Assembly: GCF_016469335.1 (NCBI RefSeq)
Contig: NZ_CP059888.1
Location: 2,914,001 to 2,978,000 of the forward strand
Length of the DNA: 64,000 bases
Origin: Flocculibacter collagenilyticus
Lineage (GTDB): Bacteria > Pseudomonadota > Gammaproteobacteria > Enterobacterales > Alteromonadaceae
Direction of reading: 5' to 3'
Shown: positions 22,076 to 31,289 of the stretch, in pieces
Position numbering within the stretch: position 1 is the stretch's first letter
Layout of the letters: each line of letters opens with the position of its first letter
Program-made: the position numbers and the translations under genes
The notes under the pieces: generated by a model
The model's input: only the letters and a program-made list of their open reading frames with translations
The model's database searches: none
What the model was told of the DNA's origin: nothing

Positions 22076-22576
22076 ATGAAACTATCTGCACGCTTTATTA
22101 TTATCACTCTAACCTGTTTACTAGTAGTAACCACGCTGAATGGTTGTGGCTTTCACTTACGTGGCTCACACTTTTTACCAGCAGAAATGCGTACCTTGTA
22201 TGTTAATAGTACTGATAAACGCTCTGAACTTGCGAATGTTGTTTCATCACACCTTCGAAATAACAACGTTAATTTACTGCAATCCCCAACCTCAACTGTC
22301 ACTCGTTTAGATTTGTTACGCGACCGACTAGATCGCAGAACACTATCACTATTTAAAAACGGCCAAGTGGCAGAATATGAGTTAATTTATACAGTTGAAT
22401 ACGCTGTCACTGTGACAAACAAAGAAGCCGAGTATTTTTCTTTCGAGGTTTATCGTAACTATCAAGACGATCCAGATAAAGTATTGGCAAAGTCTCGTGA
22501 ATTATCACTTGTCCTTTCTGAAATGCGTCAACAAGCAGCTGATAAAATTTTAAGACAGCTTGCCGCCATTCGTTAA
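22076..22576 (+). CDS. lptE: LPS-assembly lipoprotein LptE
   Basis: LptE (RlpB) is the outer-membrane lipoprotein that plugs and assembles the LptD LPS translocon. A lipobox LNGC at about residues 21-24 ends the signal peptide, and the family motif GFHLRG follows directly. The product is 166 residues. It starts 102 bases after leuS, and its stop overlaps the holA start by one base (TAATG), the usual leuS-lptE-holA operon. Confidence 0.95.
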   Translation: MKLSARFIIITLTCLLVVTTLNGCGFHLRGSHFLPAEMRTLYVNSTDKRSELANVVSSHLRNNNVNLLQSPTSTVTRLDLLRDRLDRRTLSLFKNGQVAEYELIYTVEYAVTVTNKEAEYFSFEVYRNYQDDPDKVLAKSRELSLVLSEMRQQAADKILRQLAAIR

Positions 22577-23625
22577 TGCGCGTTTATCCGAGTCAATTAA
22601 ATCAACACCTATCACGGCAACTGCCGATGGTGTGTTTGATATTTGGTGAAGAACCTCTGCAAAAAATTGAGGCTATTGACGCTATTCGCCAACGAGCTAG
22701 CCAGCAAGGCTTTGACGAACGTATTACTTTTACTGCAGATGCTAGCTTTGATTGGAATCAATTAGAGCAAAGCTTTAATAGTTTATCCCTCTTTTCAAAC
22801 TTAAAGCTGATTGAGCTAACACTTGAAAACGGCAAACCGGGAGCTTCAGGCTCTAAAACCCTTTTGTCAATTACTAGCCAAACTCAAAACGACACTATCT
22901 TACTTATTCATGGCGGAAAAATAGGCCAAGATGTACAAAAAGCAAAATGGTTTAAACAGTTAGAGCAATTAGGTGTTTATATTCCGTGCTATCCAGTTGA
23001 AGGACATCACTTTACAAAGTGGCTATCAGCAAGATGTCAGCAATACGGAGTAAGCTTATTGCCTGATGCGGTAAAACTACTCGCAGAATATTCCGAAGGC
23101 AATTTACTATTTGCAAAGCAAGAAATTGAAAAGCTTAGCTTACTTAACCAACAAGAAGTCATTAGTGCTGAATGGCTAGAACACACCTTACTAGACCAAT
23201 CTCGATATACTGTGTTTCAAATGTTAGATTACGCCTTGCAAGGAAATACAAAAAAATGTATCTCTGTATTACAGCGATTAAAAGCGGAAGATATTGAACC
23301 CAATATCGTACTGTGGGCATTACATAAAGAAGTCGCTACGCTAAATGGATTACATGCCGCACTTTCGCAAAATAAATCGCTTGATGTGGCCTTTAAGCAA
23401 GAAGGTGTTTGGAAAAACCGAATACCATTGTTTAAGTCTGCACTGTCACGCATTAATGCCGCTCATGCAAATGCACTAGTTTGTCAGCTGGCCGATCTTG
23501 AAGTCGCTCTTAAAAGCTTTAAATTGAAGCATCCATTTACCGCATTCGCACACATTTGTGTATCTATTAGTTTACCGACTCCTAACTCTTCACCACTAAA
23601 TCATTTCATAAACGAGTCTTTGTAA
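22576..23625 (+). CDS. holA: DNA polymerase III subunit delta
   Basis: HolA is the delta subunit of the clamp loader, which opens the beta sliding clamp. The 349 residues (E. coli 343) show the typical N-terminus MRVYPSQLNQHL and the CLIFGEEPLQKIEAIDAIR region of the degenerate AAA+ fold, with SLFSNLKLIEL near residue 75. It is translationally coupled to lptE. In most gammaproteobacteria nadD follows directly; here it does not. Confidence 0.95.
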   Translation: MRVYPSQLNQHLSRQLPMVCLIFGEEPLQKIEAIDAIRQRASQQGFDERITFTADASFDWNQLEQSFNSLSLFSNLKLIELTLENGKPGASGSKTLLSITSQTQNDTILLIHGGKIGQDVQKAKWFKQLEQLGVYIPCYPVEGHHFTKWLSARCQQYGVSLLPDAVKLLAEYSEGNLLFAKQEIEKLSLLNQQEVISAEWLEHTLLDQSRYTVFQMLDYALQGNTKKCISVLQRLKAEDIEPNIVLWALHKEVATLNGLHAALSQNKSLDVAFKQEGVWKNRIPLFKSALSRINAAHANALVCQLADLEVALKSFKLKHPFTAFAHICVSISLPTPNSSPLNHFINESL

Positions 23626-23677
23626 GCACTATCTATAGATTTTGTCGTTGTATAACTATTCAAAATAGCTGATACCG

Positions 23678-23686
23678 TGCTAAAAT
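23678..23686 (+). promoter_or_regulatory. Candidate extended -10 promoter for rsfS
   Basis: TGCTAAAAT (TG 23678-23679, TAAAAT 23681-23686) is an extended -10 element in the 95-base holA-rsfS gap. A start near 23693 would give a short leader to the TTG at 23721. No good -35 is present. Confidence 0.35.
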
Positions 23687-23720
23687 TTTGTCCCAGATTA
23701 AAAAGTTTAGGTACACACCA

Positions 23721-24038
23721 TTGTTAACAAGTGAACTCCTTCAATTTGTTTTAGACAAAATTGATGATATGAAAGGCCGAGATATAACTCAAATCGATGT
23801 TAGTGAAAAATCATCAATCACAGATTACATGGTAATTTGCTCCGGTAACTCCAAAAAACACGTCCAATCAATCGCAGAAAACGTTGCTATTGAAGCAAAA
23901 AACAATGATATTCCGCCGCTAGGTGTTGAAGGTAAAGAAGCTGGCGAGTGGGTATTGGTTGATCTTGGTAATGTTATTGTACATGTTATGCAAGATGACT
24001 CGCGCGATTTTTATCAGTTAGAAAAGCTTTGGAGCTAG
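23721..24038 (+). CDS. rsfS: Ribosome silencing factor RsfS
   Basis: RsfS (YbeB) binds ribosomal protein L14 and blocks subunit joining in starvation or stationary phase. The TTG at 23721 is chosen because it yields exactly 105 residues, the E. coli length, with an AGGT ribosome site 8 bases upstream; an in-frame TTG at 23688 would add 11 non-conserved residues. Family motifs DKIDDMKG, KSSITDYMVICSG and VIVHVMQ are all visible. The stop abuts the rlmH ATG with no gap. Confidence 0.93.
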   Translation: MLTSELLQFVLDKIDDMKGRDITQIDVSEKSSITDYMVICSGNSKKHVQSIAENVAIEAKNNDIPPLGVEGKEAGEWVLVDLGNVIVHVMQDDSRDFYQLEKLWS

Positions 24039-24509
24039 ATGAAAATTCAGTTAGTTGCCGTTGGCACAAAAATGCCAAGCTGGATAACTCAGGGTTACTT
24101 AGAGTATGAGCGACGCTTTCCCAAAGACTTTGCGCTAGAATTAGTTGAAGTAACCGCAGGTAAACGCGGTAAAAATGCTGATATTAAACGTATTTTACAG
24201 CAAGAAGGCGAGCGTACATTAGCGGCTATCCCGAAAGGAAACCGCATAGTAACATTGGAAGTTAAAGGTAATCCTTGGAAAACTGAACAATTAGCGTCAC
24301 AGCTAGAACGCTGGCAGTTAGACGGCAGAGATGTAAGCTTATTAATAGGCGGGCCGGAAGGCTTAGCGCCTGAATGCATTGCTGCAAGTGAGCAGAAATG
24401 GTCTTTATCGCCTCTAACCTTGCCCCACCCCCTTGTAAGAGTGGTTGTTGCTGAAAGTTTATATCGAGCATGGAGCATTAATAATAATCATCCATACCAC
24501 AGAGAGTAA
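24039..24509 (+). CDS. rlmH: 23S rRNA pseudouridine-1915 N3-methyltransferase RlmH
   Basis: RlmH is a SPOUT-class, SAM-dependent methyltransferase acting on pseudouridine 1915 of 23S rRNA in the 70S ribosome. The 156 residues (E. coli 155) carry the SPOUT knot motif LLIGGPEGL and the C-terminal [23 protein letters not shown] region (19 of these residues are near-invariant). It is coupled to rsfS and followed by mrdA 12 bases later. Confidence 0.97.
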   Translation: MKIQLVAVGTKMPSWITQGYLEYERRFPKDFALELVEVTAGKRGKNADIKRILQQEGERTLAAIPKGNRIVTLEVKGNPWKTEQLASQLERWQLDGRDVSLLIGGPEGLAPECIAASEQKWSLSPLTLPHPLVRVVVAESLYRAWSINNNHPYHRE

Positions 24510-24521
24510 TCAATTTAGTCA

Positions 24522-26381
24522 ATGATCCGCCAACGCGTTACGATTAAGGACCATTCAGCAGAAGCGAATTTATTTACTCGTCGAACCTTTATCACCTTTC
24601 TGGGTGTGGTGTGCATAATGTTACTACTAATTAGTAACCTGTATCAGTTACAAGTCACTAGCCACGAAAGCTACAAAACCCGCTCTAATGAAAACCGTAT
24701 TAAAGTAGTACCCGTTGCGCCAAACCGAGGGCTGATTTACGATAGAAATGGTGTGCTGCTTGCCGAAAACAAACCCGTATTTTCTTTGGAAATCATTCCA
24801 GAGAAAGTAGGTAATTTAGAAGATACCTTACAAGCGCTCTCAACCATTATTGAGATTTCTGACGAACAAAAAACACGCTTTTTAAAAGCAGCGAAATATA
24901 AACGGCGCTTTAAAAGCATTCCCATTATTGGTCAATTAACTGAAACACAAGTTGCTCAGTTCTCCGTCAATCAGCACCTATTCCCCGGCGTGTCGATAGA
25001 AGCTCGTTTAACCCGTTACTATCCACATAAAGAAACACTGACTCACGTGCTTGGCTATGTTTCAAAAATAAATAAAAAAGATTTAACCAAATTAGAAGAA
25101 GAAGAAAAAACAGCTAACTATGCTGCCACTCGTGATATAGGAAAGTTAGGCTTAGAAAAGTATTATGAAAATGAACTACATGGCACAGTAGGATTTCAAG
25201 AAGTTGAAATTAATAATAGAGGACGCATATTGCGCACCCTCAAACAAGTTCCGCCAATTCCGGGTAAAGACATACACCTAGGGATTGATATTGGATTACA
25301 AAAAACCGCACAAAAAGCCTTGAAAGATACACGAGGTGCTGTAGTGGCAATCGATCCAAGAAATGGTGACGTGTTAGCCTTGTATAGCAATCCTAGCTAC
25401 GACCCCAACTTATTTGTTCACGGTATAAGTGGCAAAGAATATAAAAAAATCATCAACTCTAAAGATCGCCCGTTAATTAACCGAACTACCCAAGGAAGAT
25501 ATCCACCCGCCTCAACAATAAAGCCCCAACTTGCACTGTTGGGCTTGGATGAAAACGAAGTGACGGTTAAAACCCGTATTTGGGATCCGGGTTTCTTTCA
25601 ACTGAAAAACTTAGATCATAAATATCGCGATCACACTCCATACGGCCATGGCTGGGTTGATATTTTTACCGCCATTGAAAAGTCATGTGATATTTACTTC
25701 TATAGTTTGGCTGTTAAATTAGGTATAGATCGTATCAGTACCTTTATGGCTAAGTTTGGTTTTGGTGAAGAAACTGGTATCGACATCCACGAAGAAAATA
25801 CAGCAATTTTGCCTTCCGTTGGCTGGAAACGGGCACGCTATAATCAACCATGGTGGGCAGGCGATACAGTAAATATAGGTATAGGACAAGGGTATTGGAC
25901 AGCAACGCCTTTACAAATAGCGACGGCAACAACCGTACTTGTTAATAAAGGGCTGTTTTACGTACCTCGATTAGTTAATGGCTTCACTGAAAATGACCAA
26001 TTTGTTGAACGAGCTATTGAAGAAAAACCGCCTGTGGTATTAAACGACAATAAAAATTGGGATCCTATATTAACTGCTATGCACAATACGGTACTTAGAG
26101 GCAGTGCGGCAGGAGCATTTAAAGGCGCAGTTTATGATTCGGCAGGTAAAACCGGCACAGGTCAAGTTATCAGTATTTCTCAAGACGAAGAGTATAAAGA
26201 GGAAGCGATCGCTGAACGTCATCGTGACAATGCAATGTATATTGGCTATGCACCTTATGATGACCCACAAATAGTTATTGCCGTTACTTTAGAGAACGCG
26301 GGGCATGGTGGTACCAATGCGGCACCTATTGCCAGACAAATAATGGATTATTACTTTACTGATCGCATGAGTAAACAATGA
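24522..26381 (+). CDS. mrdA: Penicillin-binding protein 2 (MrdA)
   Basis: MrdA (PBP2) is the inner-membrane peptidoglycan transpeptidase of the elongasome, working with RodA. A single N-terminal transmembrane helix (about 24-46) precedes the dimerisation domain and the transpeptidase. The active-site SxxK is STIK at S331 and the KTG box is at 543-545; E. coli uses S330. The product is 619 residues. The end overlaps mrdB by 4 bases (ATGA), so the pair is coupled. Confidence 0.97.
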   Translation: MIRQRVTIKDHSAEANLFTRRTFITFLGVVCIMLLLISNLYQLQVTSHESYKTRSNENRIKVVPVAPNRGLIYDRNGVLLAENKPVFSLEIIPEKVGNLEDTLQALSTIIEISDEQKTRFLKAAKYKRRFKSIPIIGQLTETQVAQFSVNQHLFPGVSIEARLTRYYPHKETLTHVLGYVSKINKKDLTKLEEEEKTANYAATRDIGKLGLEKYYENELHGTVGFQEVEINNRGRILRTLKQVPPIPGKDIHLGIDIGLQKTAQKALKDTRGAVVAIDPRNGDVLALYSNPSYDPNLFVHGISGKEYKKIINSKDRPLINRTTQGRYPPASTIKPQLALLGLDENEVTVKTRIWDPGFFQLKNLDHKYRDHTPYGHGWVDIFTAIEKSCDIYFYSLAVKLGIDRISTFMAKFGFGEETGIDIHEENTAILPSVGWKRARYNQPWWAGDTVNIGIGQGYWTATPLQIATATTVLVNKGLFYVPRLVNGFTENDQFVERAIEEKPPVVLNDNKNWDPILTAMHNTVLRGSAAGAFKGAVYDSAGKTGTGQVISISQDEEYKEEAIAERHRDNAMYIGYAPYDDPQIVIAVTLENAGHGGTNAAPIARQIMDYYFTDRMSKQ

Positions 26382-27499
26382 TACAGACTAACGCTTCTGA
26401 ACATCGCCCTATTTCATTATGGACCCGCCTTCATTTAGACGGTCCATTACTTGCGTGTTTAATTGCTCTCATGCTTGTTGGCGTGGCGGTACTTTACAGT
26501 GCAGGAGGACAAGATCAGGCCTTAATAATTCGACAAGGCGTTCGCTTAGGTGTCGCTTTTGTAGTGATGTTTGTATTAGCGCAAATACCTCCCATGGTTT
26601 ATCAACGCTGGGCTTTACCTTTATTTATCGTTGGAGTGCTCCTGCTAGTTGCCGTGCTGGCTTTTGGCCATGTTGGAAAAGGTGCAAAGCGTTGGCTTGA
26701 CCTTGGTTTTATGATGTTTCAACCTTCTGAGATAATGAAATTAGCTGTTCCCATGGCCGTAGCATGGCATATTAGTCAGCATAACTTACCCCCTTCTCTT
26801 AAGAACGTTATTATTGGGTTTGTGATTGTTTTAATTCCTACCTTACTCATATCTAAGCAACCAGATTTAGGAACATCACTACTGATAGCAAGCTCAGGCA
26901 TTTTCGCATTGTTTTTAGCAGGAATGAGCTGGCGTATTATTTCAGTATTTGGCGTACTGGTTTCTGCATTCATCCCGATATTATGGATGTTTTTAATGCG
27001 TGACTATCAAAAGCAGCGCGTGCTCACCTTTTTAAATCCGGAAAGTGATCCCTTAGGCACGGGCTATCACATTATTCAGTCTAAAATTGCCATTGGCTCT
27101 GGCGGGCTGGAAGGAAAAGGCTGGCTGCAAGGTACCCAGTCGCAGCTTGAGTTTTTGCCTGAAAGGCATACTGATTTTATATTTTCAGTTTTTAGTGAAG
27201 AGTTTGGCTTAATTGGCATAGTGCTCTTACTCACGTTATATTTATGCATTATTGCTCGAGGCTTATATATTGCAGTCAATGCTCAAGAAGCATTTAGCAA
27301 AATGCTAGCTGGTAGTATTACACTTACCTTCTTTGTGTATGTATTTGTGAATATTGGCATGGTAAGCGGCTTGCTACCTGTTGTGGGAGTACCATTACCG
27401 CTTATTAGTTATGGCGGCACATCGATGGTTACACTGTTAGCTGGATTTGGTATTGTAATGTCCATCGGTTCACATCGGCGCTTATTAGCAAATCAATAA
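26378..27499 (+). CDS. mrdB: Rod shape-determining glycosyltransferase RodA
   Basis: RodA is a SEDS-family peptidoglycan glycosyltransferase with about ten membrane helices that polymerises lipid II for side-wall growth with PBP2. Family motifs are visible: KGAKRWLDLG, FQPSEIMKLAVP, ERHTDFIFSVFSEEFGLIG and PLISYGGTSM. The product is 373 residues (E. coli 370). Confidence 0.97.
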   Translation: MIQTNASEHRPISLWTRLHLDGPLLACLIALMLVGVAVLYSAGGQDQALIIRQGVRLGVAFVVMFVLAQIPPMVYQRWALPLFIVGVLLLVAVLAFGHVGKGAKRWLDLGFMMFQPSEIMKLAVPMAVAWHISQHNLPPSLKNVIIGFVIVLIPTLLISKQPDLGTSLLIASSGIFALFLAGMSWRIISVFGVLVSAFIPILWMFLMRDYQKQRVLTFLNPESDPLGTGYHIIQSKIAIGSGGLEGKGWLQGTQSQLEFLPERHTDFIFSVFSEEFGLIGIVLLLTLYLCIIARGLYIAVNAQEAFSKMLAGSITLTFFVYVFVNIGMVSGLLPVVGVPLPLISYGGTSMVTLLAGFGIVMSIGSHRRLLANQ

Positions 27500-27510
27500 T
27501 TAAAAGAATA

Positions 27511-28608
27511 ATGATCAACATGAAATTGTATCACGTTAAATTATCCCTTCAAACTGGGCGTATCAGGCATAAGCTTATCAGTGCCTTTTTATCACTTTTC
27601 GTTATTTATAACGTACCCGTTAATGCAACAACAACCGACAAAGCAGCTAGTAACAAAGATTTTTGGACAAAAGAGCTCAATGTATTTGTTAATGACGTTG
27701 CGGAGCAACATGAACTGCCGATTAGTTATATTAAAAAGGCATTAGAGAGCGCAACACTTAATCCAACAGTTCTAGAGAAAATACAAACACCATGGGAAAA
27801 AAAGCCATGGCATGTTTATCGTAACATTTTTATTAAACCAGAACGCATTCACAAGGGAGTGGCATTCTGGCAAGAACAAGAGCGCTGGCTTCAAAAGGCT
27901 GAGCAAGAGTATGGTGTTCCTTCACATATCATCGTCTCTATTTTGGCCGTTGAATCTTATTTCGGAAAACATTTAGGCCAATACCCAGTACTCGACTCTC
28001 TCTATTCATTAGGCTTTCACTACCCTAATAAAAAGCGCAATAGAAGTAAGTTTTTCCGTAGTGAATTAGGCCACTTCTTGAAGTTATCTTATCAGCAGCA
28101 GTTTAATCCTACTGAAATTAAAGGCTCTTATGCTGGTGCCATGGGATGGGGACAGTTTATTGCATCTAGCTACCGTGGCTACGCTGTCGACTTTGATAAT
28201 GATGGGCAGGCTAATTTATTTAACTCACCTGCTGACGCAATTGGTAGTGTCGCCAACTACTTTAAAAAGAATGGTTGGAAGAAAAATGCCTCGATATCAG
28301 TGCCACTGCCGCAACTTGATGCGTCTTATAACAAATATCTAGATAAAACAGTAAAAAAACCCAAACATACTTTTTCAACATTATTTGAGGCAGATAGTCC
28401 TGTCGTTACAGCAAATCAGAACCTATTAGATATTAACGCTAACGAAAAAGTAAAGCTGATGCGCTTTGCGCAACCCGAAGGCTTTGATTATTGGCTAGGT
28501 TTACACAATTTTTATGTCATCACCCGTTATAATCACAGCAATTTATATGCACTAGCGGTATTTCAACTAAGTGAAAAAATAAAGCAAGAATATGACCGCC
28601 TTATTTAA
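27511..28608 (+). CDS. mltB: Lytic murein transglycosylase B
   Basis: MltB is a family 3 lytic transglycosylase (SLT_2) that cleaves peptidoglycan glycan strands with 1,6-anhydro products. The catalytic Glu is E148 in ILAVESYFG. Other family motifs are SYAGAMGWGQFI and DFDNDGQANL. The N-terminus has a basic stretch and a hydrophobic signal segment (about 20-40) with no lipobox, so it is probably periplasmic or membrane-tethered rather than a lipoprotein as in E. coli. Its position between mrdB and rlpA fits the wall-remodelling cluster. Its 3' end overlaps rlpA by 17 bases. Confidence 0.93.
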   Translation: MINMKLYHVKLSLQTGRIRHKLISAFLSLFVIYNVPVNATTTDKAASNKDFWTKELNVFVNDVAEQHELPISYIKKALESATLNPTVLEKIQTPWEKKPWHVYRNIFIKPERIHKGVAFWQEQERWLQKAEQEYGVPSHIIVSILAVESYFGKHLGQYPVLDSLYSLGFHYPNKKRNRSKFFRSELGHFLKLSYQQQFNPTEIKGSYAGAMGWGQFIASSYRGYAVDFDNDGQANLFNSPADAIGSVANYFKKNGWKKNASISVPLPQLDASYNKYLDKTVKKPKHTFSTLFEADSPVVTANQNLLDINANEKVKLMRFAQPEGFDYWLGLHNFYVITRYNHSNLYALAVFQLSEKIKQEYDRLI

Positions 28609-29470
28609 ACGCTTCGTTAATTTAGTTCTCAGCATTGGGATAATACTCTTACTATCTGGCTGCTTAGCAACGGGACGTTATTCCGATAGGCATGACAGTG
28701 CCCCACTAAGAAAACCAACACCGGAAGAGCTAAAAGATGCGCAGCCTACATTCGAGCCTGTGGATTTATCGCGGTCCCGCCCTTATCAGGTATACGGGAA
28801 AAGCTATACGCCATTAACTTCGTCAGATAATTTCTCGGAAAAAGGCACAGCCTCTTGGTATGGAAGAAAGTTTCATGGCCATTTAACGGCAAATGGTGAA
28901 GTGTATGACATGTTCGCCATGTCGGCCGCGCACAAACATTTACCTTTACCAAGTTATGTAAAAGTAACAAACTTAAGCAATAACAAACATGTCATTGTTC
29001 GAGTGAATGATAGAGGACCATTCCATAATAATCGTGTTATCGACCTGTCTTATAGTGCGGCCTATAAATTAGGCATGCTTAAAACTGGAACTGCGGAAGT
29101 TAAAATTGAAGCACTGCCACGGAAACAAGTTATGCACGCACGCACGAACACTTCCAAAGTTAAAGATGATACTCTTTCGCAAGTAGCCGCAACCCAAATA
29201 CCGCAAGCAGACGCGGTCCCTAAAGTACCTAAAAAGATTAATAAACAATATTTTGTACAAGTTTTTGCGTCGCAAAGTGAACAAAAAGCAAAAGATACTG
29301 CCAAAGCTATCGCGAGTTTATATCAATTGCCTGCTATTTCACAAACTCATGACGGATTATTTAGAGTACGGATTGGGCCACTTGATGCTGAACATAAAGC
29401 GCAAAAAATAACACAACAACTTAAACTTAATGGCTACGAACATGCTTTCATGCTTTACAGCGTCAACTAG
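28592..29470 (+). CDS. rlpA: Septal ring lytic transglycosylase RlpA
   Basis: RlpA is an outer-membrane lipoprotein that, in Pseudomonas, cleaves stem-peptide-free glycans at the septum. A lipobox LSGC at about residues 21-24 ends the signal peptide. The double-psi beta-barrel (about 85-175) contains GTASWYGRKFHGHLTANGE and VRVNDRGPFHNNRVIDLS; the catalytic-type His-Asp pair H..D is in place. A C-terminal SPOR domain (about 218-292) binds denuded glycans. It has 292 residues. Confidence 0.95.
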   Translation: MTALFKRFVNLVLSIGIILLLSGCLATGRYSDRHDSAPLRKPTPEELKDAQPTFEPVDLSRSRPYQVYGKSYTPLTSSDNFSEKGTASWYGRKFHGHLTANGEVYDMFAMSAAHKHLPLPSYVKVTNLSNNKHVIVRVNDRGPFHNNRVIDLSYSAAYKLGMLKTGTAEVKIEALPRKQVMHARTNTSKVKDDTLSQVAATQIPQADAVPKVPKKINKQYFVQVFASQSEQKAKDTAKAIASLYQLPAISQTHDGLFRVRIGPLDAEHKAQKITQQLKLNGYEHAFMLYSVN

Positions 29471-29549
29471 CTGAAAGATAATGGCAGGTTTCGTAGCACA
29501 CTCGCTAGATTTCAACGAACACTAAACAAAGAAAGAATATTTCGACATT

Positions 29550-30722
29550 ATGAAGAAAATTAAATCAATTGTTACAGGATTCATCTCAGGAGTACTACTA
29601 TCTGGTGCACTGTTAAGTACCTCTGCTAGTGCACAAATAGTTACACCTGCTGCACCTAGCGTTAATGCTAAAGGCTTTATTTTAATTGACTATTCTACTG
29701 GTAAGGTGATTGCCGAAGAAAATGCTGACACTCAACTAGCACCAGCAAGTTTAACTAAAATGATGACCAGTTATATTATTGGGCATGAGATTAAAAACGG
29801 GAATATCTCAGGCGATGATATGGTCACTATCAGTGAAAACGCATGGGCTAAAAACTTTCCTGACTCATCCGTAATGTTCATCGAGGTAGGTAAAGAAGTG
29901 TCAGTTTCTGACTTAAACCGCGGTATTATCATCCAGTCTGGTAATGATGCATGCGTCGCGATGGCAGAATATATTGCAGGTAGTGAAGGAGCATTTGCTG
30001 ACTTAATGAATGCCCATGCAGCAAGACTGGGCATGACGGCAACAAACTTCGAGAACAGCCACGGCTTATCTTCTCCAGAGCACTATACTTCACCACGTGA
30101 CATTGCTACGTTAGCAAAAGCATTAATTCGTGACGTACCTGAAGAATACGCTATTTATGCTGAAAAGTCGTTTACTTACAATGGTATTAAGCAATACAAC
30201 CGTAATGGATTATTATGGGATAAAAGCTTAAATGTAGACGGTTTAAAAACAGGTCATACTAATGAAGCTGGCTATAGCCTTGTAACTTCTGCAACTAAAG
30301 GCAATATGCGTTTGATTTCAGTGGTAATGGGCACGGGCAGCGAACATGCGCGTAAAACTGAAAACAGAAAATTACTAAACTATGGTTTCCGTTTCTTTGA
30401 AACAATTACACCGTACCAAGCAGGCCACGAATTTGCTCGTCAACGCATTTGGATGGGCGACAAAGAAGAAGTAGCACTTGGTATCCTTGAAGATACTCCA
30501 ATTACCATTCCTCGTGGCGCTAAAAAGCACCTTAAAGCAAATTTTAAATTAGATAAAACCCTTGAAGCACCTATTGAAAAAGGCACCGTAGTAGGAAAGT
30601 TATACCTTCAACTAGAAGGTGAAGATGTTGCTGAGTATCCATTGGTTACACTGCAAACAGTGAATGAAGGCAGTATGTTTAGCCGATTAGTCGACTATAT
30701 TAAGCTTCAGTTTGTGAAATAA
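29550..30722 (+). CDS. dacA: D-alanyl-D-alanine carboxypeptidase (PBP5/6 type)
   Basis: DacA is a class C low-molecular-weight PBP that trims terminal D-Ala from pentapeptides. A Sec signal peptide ends ASA near residue 28. The catalytic motifs are SLTK with S67, SGN at 130-132 and KTG at 233-235. The C-terminal beta domain ends in an amphipathic membrane anchor (SRLVDYIKLQF). It has 390 residues (E. coli PBP5 403). A strong terminator follows, which closes the long leuS-to-dacA cluster. Confidence 0.95.
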   Translation: MKKIKSIVTGFISGVLLSGALLSTSASAQIVTPAAPSVNAKGFILIDYSTGKVIAEENADTQLAPASLTKMMTSYIIGHEIKNGNISGDDMVTISENAWAKNFPDSSVMFIEVGKEVSVSDLNRGIIIQSGNDACVAMAEYIAGSEGAFADLMNAHAARLGMTATNFENSHGLSSPEHYTSPRDIATLAKALIRDVPEEYAIYAEKSFTYNGIKQYNRNGLLWDKSLNVDGLKTGHTNEAGYSLVTSATKGNMRLISVVMGTGSEHARKTENRKLLNYGFRFFETITPYQAGHEFARQRIWMGDKEEVALGILEDTPITIPRGAKKHLKANFKLDKTLEAPIEKGTVVGKLYLQLEGEDVAEYPLVTLQTVNEGSMFSRLVDYIKLQFVK

Positions 30723-30733
30723 CACTTAATATT

Positions 30734-30759
30734 AAACCCGAGCTTGTCTCGGGTTTTTT
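30734..30759 (+). terminator. Rho-independent terminator after dacA
   Basis: AAACCCGAG (30734-30742) pairs perfectly with CTCGGGTTT (30748-30756) around a 5-nt loop and runs into six T residues. It lies 11 bases after the dacA stop. Confidence 0.92.
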
Positions 30760-30858
30760 CTTTCTCAACAAACTACCTGTTCATACTGTTACTGCCTCTA
30801 CATATAACCAGAATCAATATAGATAGTGTTTCTAGAATAGAATTATTATCTGTATCTA

Positions 30859-30867
30859 TGATAAAAT
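30859..30867 (+). promoter_or_regulatory. Candidate extended -10 promoter for ybeD-lipB-lipA
   Basis: TGATAAAAT (TG 30859-30860, TAAAAT 30862-30867) is followed by a GC-rich discriminator TCGCGCC. The leader to ybeD would be about 105 bases and contains a small hairpin, CCTTCT/AGAAGG (30891-30907). Confidence 0.45.
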
Positions 30868-30978
30868 TCGCGCCACTTTTCTATTTGCTGCCTTCTTCAT
30901 TAGAAGGTATACGTTATAGTTAATGAATAAAGTATTTTTTAGTTAGCTATAGTCCAATAATATGAGGCCAATCTAGCA

Positions 30979-31257
30979 ATGTCCAAAGAAGTTAAAGATA
31001 CCAAATTTGATGAATATTTGGATTTTCCTTGCCAATTTACCTACAAAGTAATGGGGTTAGCCAAGCCTGAGCTGCCAAACTTAATCATAGAAGTGCTTCA
31101 AAAACATGCACCGGGTGATTATGCCCCTACTATTAAGCCTAGCAGCAAAGGAACATATCATTCAGTTTCACTTTCAGTCACCGTAACAAGTAAAGAGCAT
31201 ATTGAGCTTATTTATAATGAACTAAACAATATTGATATTGTTAGAGCCGTGCTTTAA
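30979..31257 (+). CDS. ybeD: YbeD / UPF0250 (DUF493) protein
   Basis: YbeD is a small ACT-like ferredoxin-fold protein of unknown function that is conserved next to the lipoate genes. The 92 residues (E. coli 87) contain the family core [12 protein letters not shown] and the C-terminal [18 protein letters not shown]. It precedes lipB by 32 bases, suggesting a shared operon and a possible regulatory role in lipoate metabolism. Confidence 0.93.
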   Translation: MSKEVKDTKFDEYLDFPCQFTYKVMGLAKPELPNLIIEVLQKHAPGDYAPTIKPSSKGTYHSVSLSVTVTSKEHIELIYNELNNIDIVRAVL

Positions 31258-31289
31258 TAGCGCTTAATCGCAGTAATTTATAGGCTTAT

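Noticed and set aside
24095-24478. 127-residue minus-strand frame inside rlmH
   Set aside because: It is antisense to a confidently identified gene, rich in Ser/Pro/Arg as expected of a shadow frame.
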